From positions 90,148 through 154,147 of the forward strand of contig JAULBX010001558.1 of NCBI GenBank assembly GCA_032358255.1: a stretch of DNA of 64,000 nt, in the 5' to 3' direction. This DNA is from Heterotrichella gracilis (lineage: Eukaryota > Sar > Xanthophyceae > Tribonematales > Xanthonemataceae). Position 1 is the first letter of the stretch; every line of letters begins with the position of its first letter. The notes beneath the pieces are model-generated. The model ran no database searches. It saw only the letters and a list, made by a program, of their open reading frames with translations, and was not told the origin of the DNA. Below are positions 25,340-37,400 of this stretch, piece by piece. A program made the translations under genes and the position numbers.

Positions 25340-26347
25340 AAGTACCGCACCCAGGGCACCGCACCGGGCACCCACCGAGCTCAGCACCTGCCATGCTGAG
25401 CGCATGGGGTGGGCACCAGGACGCGATTCAATTTAATTAAGCTGGCATCGTCATGGCACCAACGCCGTGAAAGGTTATCTGTAGTTTTCTTCAGGCTCAC
25501 TCAGGCAGTGCCATATGATGTGTGATACGGGTGCACCATGGTTCTGCCCCGCCGGCCCAATTTGCCAATTTGCAAAATCAGGTGGAATAAACAGATGATA
25601 TTCAATGAATCCGGAATAAACAGATGACAATTTGTGAGTTCAACGAGTCAGCATAAACTTTAGTGAATCCCAGACCGGCAATTGCCAAACATGATTTTAA
25701 TTTTGCACTGTTGCAGTTGTTATCCCATTTTGTTAACAATTGACACCCGCATACGCACGTCACAATGAAGTTTATGTTGAACAGACATTTGAACTTTGTA
25801 GTGCGTACACATGCATGGCGTACAGCGCTGTGTAGCTGCTAGTAGCTGGTCCTAGACTGGCCTTCCAGGATTTTATGTTGGACCTGGAAATGTCTATCAA
25901 TCATGACTCGGCTACAGCGGCAGACTCAGATTCTATGAGCTTTGCGTCCAGCTTGGTTTTTTTTATCTAACGTACATTCGTACTGTAGCACATGGTACAG
26001 CTGTGCCCACATTGGATGGGCATGTTACAACTTGTCGGCCTCGAGGCCAGTGACTGTCTCTGCAATGCCATGGGACAACATTTCTAATGACACATGTACC
26101 CTTTTCAAAGTCAGGCGCCAATCATTGGCATTGATTTACCACATGCATGCTTGGCAATAAAACCAGTGATTGAAAGTCAGTACAGTGCACCACCAGGGTA
26201 ACCCAGCCAGATCAACAGTCAGCCTTGCACAAGTTTGCGCCACCCAGAACGCTATGTTGCTGCGTAAATTGAATGTTTAAAAATTCTTTGCAAAACAGCT
26301 GTCAGAGGTACCGCCCTGTCCCTGGATGGCGCACTGGGCCCCCCTCA
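25340..26347. other. Intergenic spacer between convergent 3' ends
   Basis: AT-rich, no coding ORF found. Contains the 3' flanks of the Ser/Pro-rich gene (+) and the TMEM230 homologue (-). Confidence 0.5.
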
Positions 26348-27618
26348 TCAGTACAAGTGTGGAATAGCGGAGTAATCCTTGTTGCCTCTCCATGCGCAGA
26401 ATGCCAGCCAGCTCTCATACGACCCTGCAAATGCATGGCCATAGGGCGCTTAGGGTTTAGGGTCCGCCACCCTGTACTCACCAATGACCACCCAAACAAT
26501 GCCACACATGGATGCATTGCGAGATGCAATGCACTGACCAATCATGGCACGCTGCCAGTGCACCTATCATGCACAATCATTGGCACGATGCACAACCACT
26601 TCCATCACTGACATCATGGCCTTTAATGCATTTCTGGAGGTGCTTAACCACAAGCCCGTTGCCAATGACGTTGGGTATCCTGGCTGATGCACAGTGCGTA
26701 GGACCATGTGGCGCCTACCTGGTATGAAGGTGATTGCTCCCAGGATGATCAGGCCCCAGCCCTGGGCACAAGGGGATACAATGTGAGAAAGCCTTGTGGG
26801 TATGTGCCTTGTCTGGCAATACAAAAGCTGTGCATCCAGTGCCAGTCTGGACAAAATTCACCGCTGCAGCCAGACTGGCACGAGGCGTGTAGGCACAGCG
26901 TTGACCTTATTATATTGCTTTATATGCTACGTAAATAAGTAATTAATTAGGACACTGACAAGCTATCAGTGCCAACGAGATCCACAGTGATCATTCTGAT
27001 TATTATTTGGAAAGAAACAGCATTGTAAAGAATATCAAAGTAGTGGATCAACACTGTAGCGTACCGCTCCTTCCTTCTCTGCTTCCACATGTCCCACCAC
27101 CACCATTATGCCGCACGTCAACATGAAGCACCCCATGAGCAGCAGCAGGAGGGCCAGCAGGATCTCCTTCACGGGGGCTGGGGCTCGCCGGGGTGCGCCT
27201 CTTGGCTCCTGGAATATGACCAGTGACAGGCTTGGGATACCCGGGGCCATAATTATAGTACAAGATAATCACAGACAAAACACAGTGATACGTGTGGCAA
27301 TACTTTTTTGCTCAGTCATAGGACAGCCTCAAGACTTGCGGGGTACGGGGGGCCATCCACACACGACCCATACCTCAGGGCAAAATGAAAACAGTAAGAA
27401 GCGGGCCATCACAGGCTCATGAGACACTACATACAGTGCATCAAACGGCAGAATGAAATTTTGGCTGTTGTCCTCAGCTTGTGGCCTGAAGTACGTAGGT
27501 CTGTTGGGCACATGCAAGAATATGAACAGTCACAGCAAGGTACCTGGGGTAAGGGAGGCTCTGGTGGAATGGGACGATATGCCACGCCCCGTCGTCGTCT
27601 ATTGCTATTTGATTCCAT
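26348..27618 (-). CDS. TMEM230: TMEM230-family small membrane protein
   Basis: Four exons (27618-27544, 27208-27065, 26761-26719, 26424-26348) join in phase to 112 residues, close to the 120 of the human protein. The N-terminus is short and basic (SNSNRRRRGVAYRP). Two membrane spans follow: EILLALLLLLMGCFMLTCG and GLIILGAITFIPG. The cytosolic tail keeps the family pattern GSYxxWLAFxAWRGxxDYSxIP. TMEM230 family members sit on secretory and recycling vesicles and affect their trafficking. The ATG at 27618 is the first in-frame methionine codon. The 43-nt third exon and the isolated last exon are easy to miss. The gene is divergent from the FAN homologue. Confidence 0.9.
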
Positions 27619-28432
27619 CTGTGAGCTCAACTAGACTCACGCGCTGTGAACGCTCAATGGGTTCGCCTTGAAAGTATGAAACAGCAACTGTACTCGCTGG
27701 CTCTACAACCCAGGAACTAACAACAGTCCCAAAGGGCAGTGAACAATGTGAAAAGCATAACAATACCCGTAAATCTTACTGGAGTTGGCAGTGTTCAAAG
27801 AGAGAGCTGCACTTGGATTCTAAAGGTTGAAAGTCTGCTCACAAATGCATGCATGCATGTAAAAAATGCAGCGGTTGTAATCGTGTGCGATGCTGAGAGC
27901 TAGGAATTAAGCACAGCATAGCAAGACTTATGATGTTGCAATACATCGTCAAACAAAAGCGCTGAGAGTAACAAGATACCAGATTTATTCGATCCGGTGT
28001 GGGGCGCAATGGGGTCCGCTGAGGGGTGGGAAATGGGAACAATCAGACCAAAATGGGGGGTGACGCGTTTTTGGCCCCGACCCAGTTGTGAGGCAAAATG
28101 CTGGCAAAATGCTATGATTGTCGTGCATTCTTCACCGTTTGAAGACAATCATGAAGCAGGTTGAGCCCTATGAAACCGCTGAAACAGATGGGAGCCCTTT
28201 ACTGCCACCCAGCGCGCTGTGTTGCGATGTGACAGGCAGAATATGGCCGCGTCTCTTAATGGAGCTGAACCACGACAGGAAGCAATCTGGGTGGCTGCCG
28301 TTGCCAGTGCACGCCTAACAATACCTGGTGAATCAAATTGATCTAATTTGCGTCGCATGGCAGTCCATCCACGTCTCAGCCCTATGGATTAGGTACAGTT
28401 AACGACAGAAGGACCCTTTGGAGTGGGGTGCC
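27619..28432. promoter_or_regulatory. Divergent promoter region, TMEM230 / FAN homologue
   Basis: 814 bp between two divergent starts, so it presumably contains both promoters and 5' UTRs. No convincing TATA element or coding ORF. Inferred from orientation. Confidence 0.45.
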
Positions 28433-31400
28433 ATGGGCAGCAGGGAAGGCAAGGACCGTTTCAACCTCCTGCTGCTGGAAGAGAACGAATATTACTTCCG
28501 TGACTACAACTGCAACCTCTGGAAGGATGGAGGAGGCTCCAGGTAGTCGTCATATTCGCTGTACTGCTATGTTACTGCCACAGTCAACACCCGTCAATGA
28601 CAACGCCTTGTGCTGCTTCAGGGTGGTTGGGCACCTCAAGATCTGCACACTGTCCCTGTATTTCGTACCCAGGGACTTGCAAGAGCCCATCTGCAGGATC
28701 CCTTGGCGAGCAACTGTGTCAATGCAGAGGTAGGCCAAATGCCATCTGGCAGTTTCCTTTGCTAGCACGAAAGCTGGTATACAGGTGCATACATCAGTGC
28801 CAAAAGATACAGGTTGCATTGTTGAGAGAAGCAGCGATTGGGCATTGGGTCCCTGCATGCATGCCTTCCTGCATGCCTCATGGTCAGTGCCCCTTGCAGG
28901 GTGCAAGGGGAGAAGAGTGCGTCTGGGGAGGACCTCTTCAAGCTCTGCACGGTGGAACGGGTAGATATGGGTGGGGGCAAGCGGGCCGAGCCGTATGTGA
29001 AGAGCCGGGTGAGCCTACAAACCGCAGCTAGCATGTCTAGTCATACCCAACCAACCCACCATCCCCGCATTGCCATGCCCATGCGCATGCCGCACAACCT
29101 GGCCCTCTGCCACCCATCAATTTGACCACAAGCCTTGTATGCTGAGACAATAAATTTCATGCCATGCATGTCCATAGAGCATCCGTTCGTACTCTACCAG
29201 CTCCTCACAGCTTTGGCACATGCCATGCCCCACCATGTATACGGGTTGGCCTTGATCCACAAGATGCATGCCATGGTCATGAAGCCTTCTGCATGCTTTT
29301 ACGCTCATCATGCACGATAGCAGACCAATGGTGACATGCACGCCGCAGTTACAAAGAATAGTGGGCATATTGCCTTTCCATGCCCCAGCATTGACCTGCG
29401 CATCCCCTGCCCGCAGGGCCAAGTCGAATTCCACCTCTCCCTTCAAGAACTTTGCAGATTAAAATGGGCTGATTTCCAAATTTTCCCTTTTGCATGCTGA
29501 ACCTGCCGCGTTCCCTCCCCGCAGGGCCAGTTTGAGTTCCACTTCTCCCTTGTGTACGCTGACCTGGACGAGGTTGTCCCCTTCATGCACCAGCTGCTGT
29601 ACCTGGGCCAGCTGGAGGGGGACAAGACGCAGCAGGCAACGGTGGAGCGACACCTGGCGGAGCTGGTCAAGGTGGGCAGAGCAGTACATAAGTAGTGTTT
29701 GCATGGAGATTTTGGTGGTGTACTCCCGGGCCAAATTTTCACTATGCACGCTCCAGTCTGTTGATTTATATATGGGCTGGGCCAGCTTGAGGGGGATAAG
29801 ACGCAGCAGGCAATGGTGGAGCGACACCTGGCGGAGCTGGTCAGGGTGGGCAGAGCAGTACATGAAATAGGATGGTTTTCAAGGAACTTGTGGTGGTATA
29901 CTCTCGGGTCAAATTTTCATTATGCATTCTCTGGTGTGGTGAATTATGTATGGTTGCTGCAATGGGCTAGGTTGAGGGGGCCAAGGCGCAGCATGCCAGG
30001 GCGGAGCGATATCTGCTGGACCAGGTCAACGCGGGGTAGAGCAGAGTAGATTTTCACGAATTTCTGGACATCCTTGACAGACTTCTCAATCGCAGGGCCC
30101 AACATTTTAAATAATGCATTGCCATGCACTGTTCGGCATAGTGGTCCGTGGTGCAGTGCTGCATCTGACTATCTGGGCGGAGCAGGAACCTTAATCTGCA
30201 CTTCATAACCCTAACCCAGGCATGCATACCCCTAGGAGTACGAGGAGAACGAGACCTTCAACCTGGCCTGGCTGGAGGAGGAGTCTGAGCGCGTGGTGCT
30301 TGAGCTGGTGGCCAGCAGCATCACGACACTGTGCACCCTAAACCGTAAACCCTAACCCTGCACCCTAGGGCACTCGAACACGGGACCTCATACCCCAATT
30401 TCTAACTTCAAACCCTAATTCCCAACCCTAGGAGCACGAGGAGAACGAGACCTTCAACCTGGCCTGGCTGGAGGAGGAGTCTGAGCGCGTGGTGCTTGAG
30501 CTTGTGGCCAGCAGCATCACGACACTGTGCACCCTAAACCGTCAGCCCTAACCCTGCACCCTTGGGCACCCGAACACGGGACCTCATACCCCAATTTCTA
30601 ACTTCAAACCCTAATTCCCAACCCTAGGAGCACGAGGAGAACGAGACNNNNNNNNNNNNNNNNNNNNNNNNNNNNNNNNNNNNNNNNNNNNNNNNNNNNN
30701 NNNNNNNNNNNNNNNNNNNNNNNNNNNNNNNNNNNNNNNNNNNNNNNCTTCAACTTGGCCTGGCTGGAGGACGAGTCCGAGCGCGTGGTGCTTGAGCTTG
30801 TGGGCAGCAGCATCACCCCGCTGTGCAGCCAGCCTGGGCGCGTGGTGGTGAGCGAGCAGCGCCTGTACTTCCAGCCATTCAACGTCAGCATCAGCGCACC
30901 CATAGAGGCCTACCCGCTGGACAAGGTGGGGCAAATGACTATTCATGCATGAATAATAATGTATCAGGGCGTACACGCTGGACAAGGTGAGGCATATGAC
31001 TCTATATATTTATTGATAACAATATATCGAGGCGTATCCGCTGGTCAAGGTGAGGCACATTGCGATAAATAACTCCACCTTTGTGCGTTCCCTTTCTTCA
31101 ATTCGTTCATTTCATGCTATACGGTAACAATGTATCCCATTTCACATGTAATGCTGAGGCCCTGCGATTCCCCACCCTGCAGCTTGTGGACCACCCTCGC
31201 ATGTTCCGCACCCCCCCACATGCATACACACACACAGACCCCACACACATGCTTTTTTTTTATAAACACTCCACCCCACCCCCCCTCCAGGTCGTGTCCA
31301 TCTCGCGGCGGCGCTACCAGCTTGCTGACGTGGGCATGGAGGTGTTCTTCTGCAGCCGCACATCGGTGTACTTCACATTCAGGACCAGCGGGGAGCGGGA

Positions 31401-34400
31401 CGGGGCGGAGCAGGCGCTGCGCACGCTCAGACAGGTGGGTGTATTACACATTAAAGGGGTAGGGGAGCACATGGCTACCTGCTAGCACCCCATTTCAAGT
31501 TGGTGTATTACATGTGACATGGGGCGGAACAGGCGCTGCGCACGCTCAGACAAGTGGGCAATGGGCAGTGCACATGCTGGGATGGGGCAAGGGTAATACG
31601 ATAATGATAGGTCCTACTGTCATCCTATTACTCAGGGATGGGGGGCAGGGAGGGTGGGAGATGGGGGGCGCATGCTGGGATAGAAGGAGTGTGACTTGAG
31701 CAAAGTCAAAGCTGAAAAGTGCACAATTTGACCCCACGCCTGGCCACCAAATCTCCCCACTCCCCGCCCCGCAGCTTCCCCCCGAGACCGCTCGCAAGCG
31801 CAGCGCATGGACACGCGACTGGGTGGCGGGCCGCATCTCCAACTTTAACTATCTCATGTACCTCAACCGGGAGGCCGGGAGGTCGTTCCAGGACCTGACG
31901 CAGTACCCGGTGTTCCCGTGGGTACTCCAGGACTACACCAGCGAGACGCTGGACCTCACTGACCCGGCCACCTTCAGGTGCAAAACCCTAGGAAACCCTG
32001 GTCAGTGGGTGGTGTGAATCCTAGGAACCCTAGTTGCTGGGAACCTGGCCAGTGGTTGGAGTGGATGGCCTGGATATGGCAGATTTGGAAACCCTTGACA
32101 GTGAGTTCTGGAAACCCTAGGGAGTGGAATTTTAGGCTGGCTTGGTGGTGCCACCGTCTTCCTTGCCCTAACTTCAATCTATCCTCCACCGTCCTACTCT
32201 GGCTCCCCTTTCAGCTTGACCCTCACCCCTTGCAGGGACCTGTCCAAACCCTAAACCCTAAACCCTAACCACCCCCCACCCCTCGCAGGGACCTATCCAA
32301 GCCCATTGGGGCCCTCAACCCCAAGCGCCTGGACGACTTCCGGGAACGGTATGCGGAGCTGAGGTCAATGGCGCGATTCGCGGCGGGCAAGATGGGAGGT
32401 GGAGTGGGGGGGCAGAGCCCTGTGGAGCTCACACCCTTCTTGTATGGTGCGTGGGGATGTGTCTGTGGCGAGGGGGTTCGTGTGATTCATGGTGTGGTGT
32501 GGTGTGGAGCTTAAGGGCCTCGTGGTGTTGGGGTGGTGTGGTGTGGTGAGGGCAATTTTTTAGTGACCGGTTATTGTTTATTGCTCCCAAACTCCAGTAC
32601 TTCACCCCGGTTGCTGCAATGTGGACTACATCCTCGCCAAGCTCCCCCTTACTTGTGCGCAGGCTGCCATTACTCCACCCCTGGCTACGTGGTCTACTTC
32701 CTCATGCGCGCGCACCCCCAGCTCATGCTGAGGCTGCAGAACGGCAGGTTTGACGCCCCCGACCGCCTGTTCTGGTCCATGGAAGACACCTGGCGGTCAG
32801 TCACCAGCCTGCCCACAGATCTCAAGGAGCTCATCCCAGAGTTTTACTCGACCGACCCCGCGTTCCTGATCAACAGCGATCAGGTCAACTTCGGCACGCG
32901 GTCCTGTGGTGCGTGGATGCGTAGTTGTGGGGAGGGGGGTGGAAATGGCTGCATGTCTTGTCACACAAATTGTGTGTGATTGGGTGTGTGTGCTGTGCAC
33001 CCGGTGGATGTTGCGGGCATTTGTGGGGTACAACAAATGGCTGGGTAATATGCAAAATTGATTTTGTTATAAATGTATACATGACTGATTCAAAACATCA
33101 AAGGTAGTGCATAACCCCAACATTTCCTCCCCATCTCGTCCAGACCTCCATCGACCCCCTACCACCCCTCAACCCCCGTTTCCTCCCCAGGCCGCGTGGT
33201 GGGCGACGTGGACCTACCCCCTTGGGCCGCCGATGCAGCGGACTTTGTGCACCAGCTGGCGCAGGCACTGGAGTCGCCACCTGTCAGCTCGCGGCTGCAC
33301 AAGTGGATTGACCTGGTGTTTGGGGTGAAGAGCCACCCTCCCAGGGCTGACAAAGCTGACAACACCTTCCACTACCTCACATATGACGAGATGTGGGTGC
33401 AAAAAGACACGCAAGAAACCTCATCGAAATAGCTAAGTAAAGTAATCAAAAACAAAAGTTCTGTAAACAATAAAATAAAGTAAATGGAGTTTAAGGACAA
33501 AGATCAATACTTGTGGGGAGAGGCGGTTGAGTAGGGGGTGCATTGCTGGTGCAACCAATGCATTGTGTTATCCTCTCGGGAATCGAACAATGCAAAATGG
33601 CAATTGCACAACTTGGTGATTCCTCTCAACATGTAGGCTTTTCAATCAACGTGTAGCATTTTCCTCCTTGCGATATTCGCCTTAAGCCCCCCATCCCCCT
33701 TCCCCCCCATTGCCCTTACCTTCCCTTCTTCCCCCTGCAGCGCCCTGTCCCACCTGTCCTCCCAGACCGACCCCTACCTGCGTGAGGCGCTGCGCGTGCA
33801 GATGATGGAGTTTGGCCGCACACCCCGCCAGCTGTTCACGCACAAGCACCCAAAGCGGGGCAGCACCTCAAAGGTAGGCTCATGCCCTAAACCCTAAATC
33901 TGAACTGCCAGCGGTTGACGCGCAAGCACCCTGCGCGCGGCAGCATTCGACCCTAGAAAATAGACGCCTACTGCACAAACCTCTACACACCCCGAATTAA
34001 TCGAAGCGGCCCCGGTGCTCATCTCACCTTAAGCTTGGACGATGTTGGGTACCCTGATCATGGCCATTGCTTTCACCCTGACTTTGGCCAATTGCGCAGG
34101 TCATCTCCTGTTTCGGCTGTGCGCAGCCAAGGCCTTCCCATTATGAGCCCCTGTCCCTCTTCCCATCATAGATCGAATCTCTGACCCCTCGTTCCTAATT
34201 TAGGCCAAACCCCTGACCCCCTCACTTGCCATGTTCTCCCACAGGTCATCTCCTGCTTTGGGCTGCGCACCGTCAAGATCCCGCGCAGCGTGCAGCCGTC
34301 AAACATCCTGGCAGCAGCAGCTAGCGGGGGGTCCAGGGTGGCGCCGGTGACGCGGGCGGTGGCAAGGCTCACCGCCAAAAAGGTGGGTGGTGGTGGTAGT

Positions 34401-37400
34401 GGGTGGGCGGGGGTGGCGGGTGGGTGGGGGAATTGGTTCTGATTGTGGTGTGTTTTGGCGTTGCACGCCCCTTGGAAGATGGGTAGTGGCGAGTGCCGGG
34501 AAGGGCATCTGCCGCCCAAGCACCCCCGCATTTCAGCTGCATGGGGGCGCACGTGCAGGGTCGGTGCCCTTGAGAATGGTGCAAATGGCCACGCATGATC
34601 TGCCCACGGCGTGCACATAACCCTAAACACTAAACACTAAACACTAAACCCTAAACATGTGTCCTCCCCGCCCACGCGCGTTGGTGCCCAAGCTAATGTA
34701 CCCATCACAGCCCTGGGCGCCACCTGATCCCGCTACCTCTTTCACACACCCGCAGGCATCCACTCGTGCCGCCACCCTTGCCTGGCTTGAGCGCACCGCC
34801 ACCACTAAGGAGCCGGACGCGCTGGCGCTGCACTCGCACACGCAGCTGCTGCCGCTGGTCATGGAGGTGAGTTGTGTTTGGGCCCTGCTCAGGGCTTGGC
34901 AAAACTGTGACGGGTCTATTTCTGGAAGGTGGATGGGTCCCTCCAGTCCCTCGTTTTTCTATCTCGATTGTTGGTTGAGAATCACACGGATACGATGGCC
35001 ACACCAATGCGTTGGTGGTCTGTGTGGTGCGAGGAGGATGGTTGGACGTGATGAATACGTAATTGATGACCTGTTGCCTGGCGTGTGCGCAGGTGCGGGA
35101 GTCAGCGGGAGAGGGCGCCATACTGGCTGCCTCCTCCTCCTCCCAGAGGGCTGCTGCCGCCTCAAGGAGAGGGGAGGAGGTACGGCGCCTGTTTGTGCGG
35201 GCCATTCGCGCGCTGGCCACCGCGCCGGCCAACCGCGCTCCCATCCTTGACTCTGGTGCGCTTGAGCCGCTGCTGGAGGTGCTGACGGATGGGGATGCGC
35301 AGGTGGGTTGGTGTGTTGGAGGTGTAAGGGGCAGCGAGTGCTGTATCAAAAATCTGCCTGCAATATTTGTGAAATTACTATATATATTTAAATATTATGG
35401 GTTATTGTTACACTGCGCGCCCATCCTTGACTCTGGTGCGCTTGAGCCGCTGCTGGAGGTGCTGCCGGAGGGGGATGCGCAGGTGGGGGAGAGGGGTGGT
35501 GTGCAGGGTGATGGGGTTTTAAGGTCAGCGAGACAAAGTGGAAATTGTTGATGGTGTACCACTAGAATGGAATATGTGCATCAATTGTTGATGATGTACC
35601 ACTAGTGTGTTTTGAAAAGCGAGAGGTGGTTAGGGTTTGGGCAGGTGGTAGCCCCCTCATTTCTCCAGAGGTATACCATGTATGTATGGGTCTAATCTTG
35701 CGCACCTAATGCCCTTTGATATGAACCTTTGTCGGGAATGATTGGGTAGCACGAAAGAGCGGTAATCGGCACGATTGGTTGGCCACCATCTGCCACACTG
35801 GGAACTGTGTCAAAGAAGCCTTGGCTCTGGGACTGGGTTGAGGCATACCCAGGCATGCTAATCTGGCTCAAAGCTGGAATGGTTGTTTTATTTTCTTAAC
35901 AAATGACCACCACCCGCCCCCCACCCGCAGCTCTCCCAGGATGCTGCCGAGGTGCTGTGCGTGCTGTCGCGAGACGATGACTCGCGGCTACAATCCCTCA
36001 CACCCGATGCATTCCGCGCGCTGCTGGTGCTGGCTGCGGGCAGGGGGGCTGGGACGTCGCCAGGGGCGCGCACAGCCGCCCTCACCACCGTGGCCAACCT
36101 GTGCCAGACCCCAGCAAATAGGTGGGTGGCGGGGGATGCGAGGCTCCTGGTGCGAACAAGTTGATTGGGGGTGGGGAGGCGGGTGGGGTGCACAGTGGCA
36201 GGGGTTTGGGTTGCAGTCTTGGGTAGGGTTTGGGGGTGGGGTTTGTGATGTTTGGGATGCGCGCAGCGGCCCTCACCACCGTGGCCGACCTGTGTCAGAC
36301 CCCAGCAAACAGGGGTGTGTGTGGGGGGGGGGGGCGGGATGGAGGATTAGTTACTCCGACCATGATGGGGGTGGGGCAGCAACGTGGGACTCAGAGCGGC
36401 AGAGGCTTTGCATGCAGCCGTGTGTCGGGGCTTAGGGTCTGGCGCTTGTAGTATTTGGGCAACGCAGGGCGGCGCTCACCACAGTGCTGGATCCAGCAAA
36501 CAGGTGGGGTAGGGCGGGCCAAGCAGGAGTGCCAGTCATGTGTAGGATGTAGGGTGCCGAATGTGGTGTAAGGGGCTCGAGCAGCAGCCCATCAGGTAGT
36601 AATGTATGCACTGTAACCAATAATGTATTAACAACAAGAATGTGAGTGATACATACTTCGACAATCCGCAGGGCTGCCCTGGCCGAAGCGGGAGGTGTCC
36701 CCGTCCTCCTTGACCTAATATCACACTGGCTGGACGCACCCACCTGCGTCGCGCCAACACCCCTCCCCAATGTACCTACCACAATCGCCCACCGCATGTC
36801 CCTGGCGGTGGCTGCGGCGGGCGCTGTGGGGTCCACGGGTGGGGGGTCCAGCGCGCACCTGGCAGGGGGGGCGCTGGTGCTGCTGCTGGGTGAGGATGTG
36901 GTGGCGGAGGGGGCTGCGCAAGCAGGGGGTGGCGCCATCTTTGTGCGGATGTGCGGCCAAGAGGACAGGTGCGTATTAGGCAGGGGTTTGTGGGGAGGTT
37001 ATTCTGTACGGGAGTTGTTGTGCTGGCGCTGGCGATATCTAATACAAGGTTTCCTGTTTTATATTTGAATGGAATGTGATTTATTCATACGTCCCCTGTC
37101 CTCGAAGACTAGGGGCGTAGGACTATGCAGTATCTGCTTTGCAAACTGGCAGTGCATGTTGCACCGCATCCCGCTCTATTGATTTGTCGTGGCGGTTCCT
37201 ATGCCGTGCACCGGGGTGGTGTAGCCCTTACCCCGTCCCAAACCTGGTTTCCCACCCTGCACCCCCCAAAGGGATTTCCACATGATGGGCCTGCACAGGA
37301 GGGGAATAGCACACGCAAAGAAATCCCCCTTAACCCCCCCTGAACATCCCCATCTCAATTTTCCATATCTTTCCCCCTTCCCCCTCTCATCCTGCCCACC

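Noticed and set aside
26570-26698. Alternative last exon for TMEM230
   Set aside because: It can be spliced in phase but lacks the family's Tyr/Trp and SxIP tail, which is found intact at 26348-26424.
30604-30985. Minus-strand open frames containing X residues
   Set aside because: They run through the 100-N gap and are antisense to FAN exon 5.
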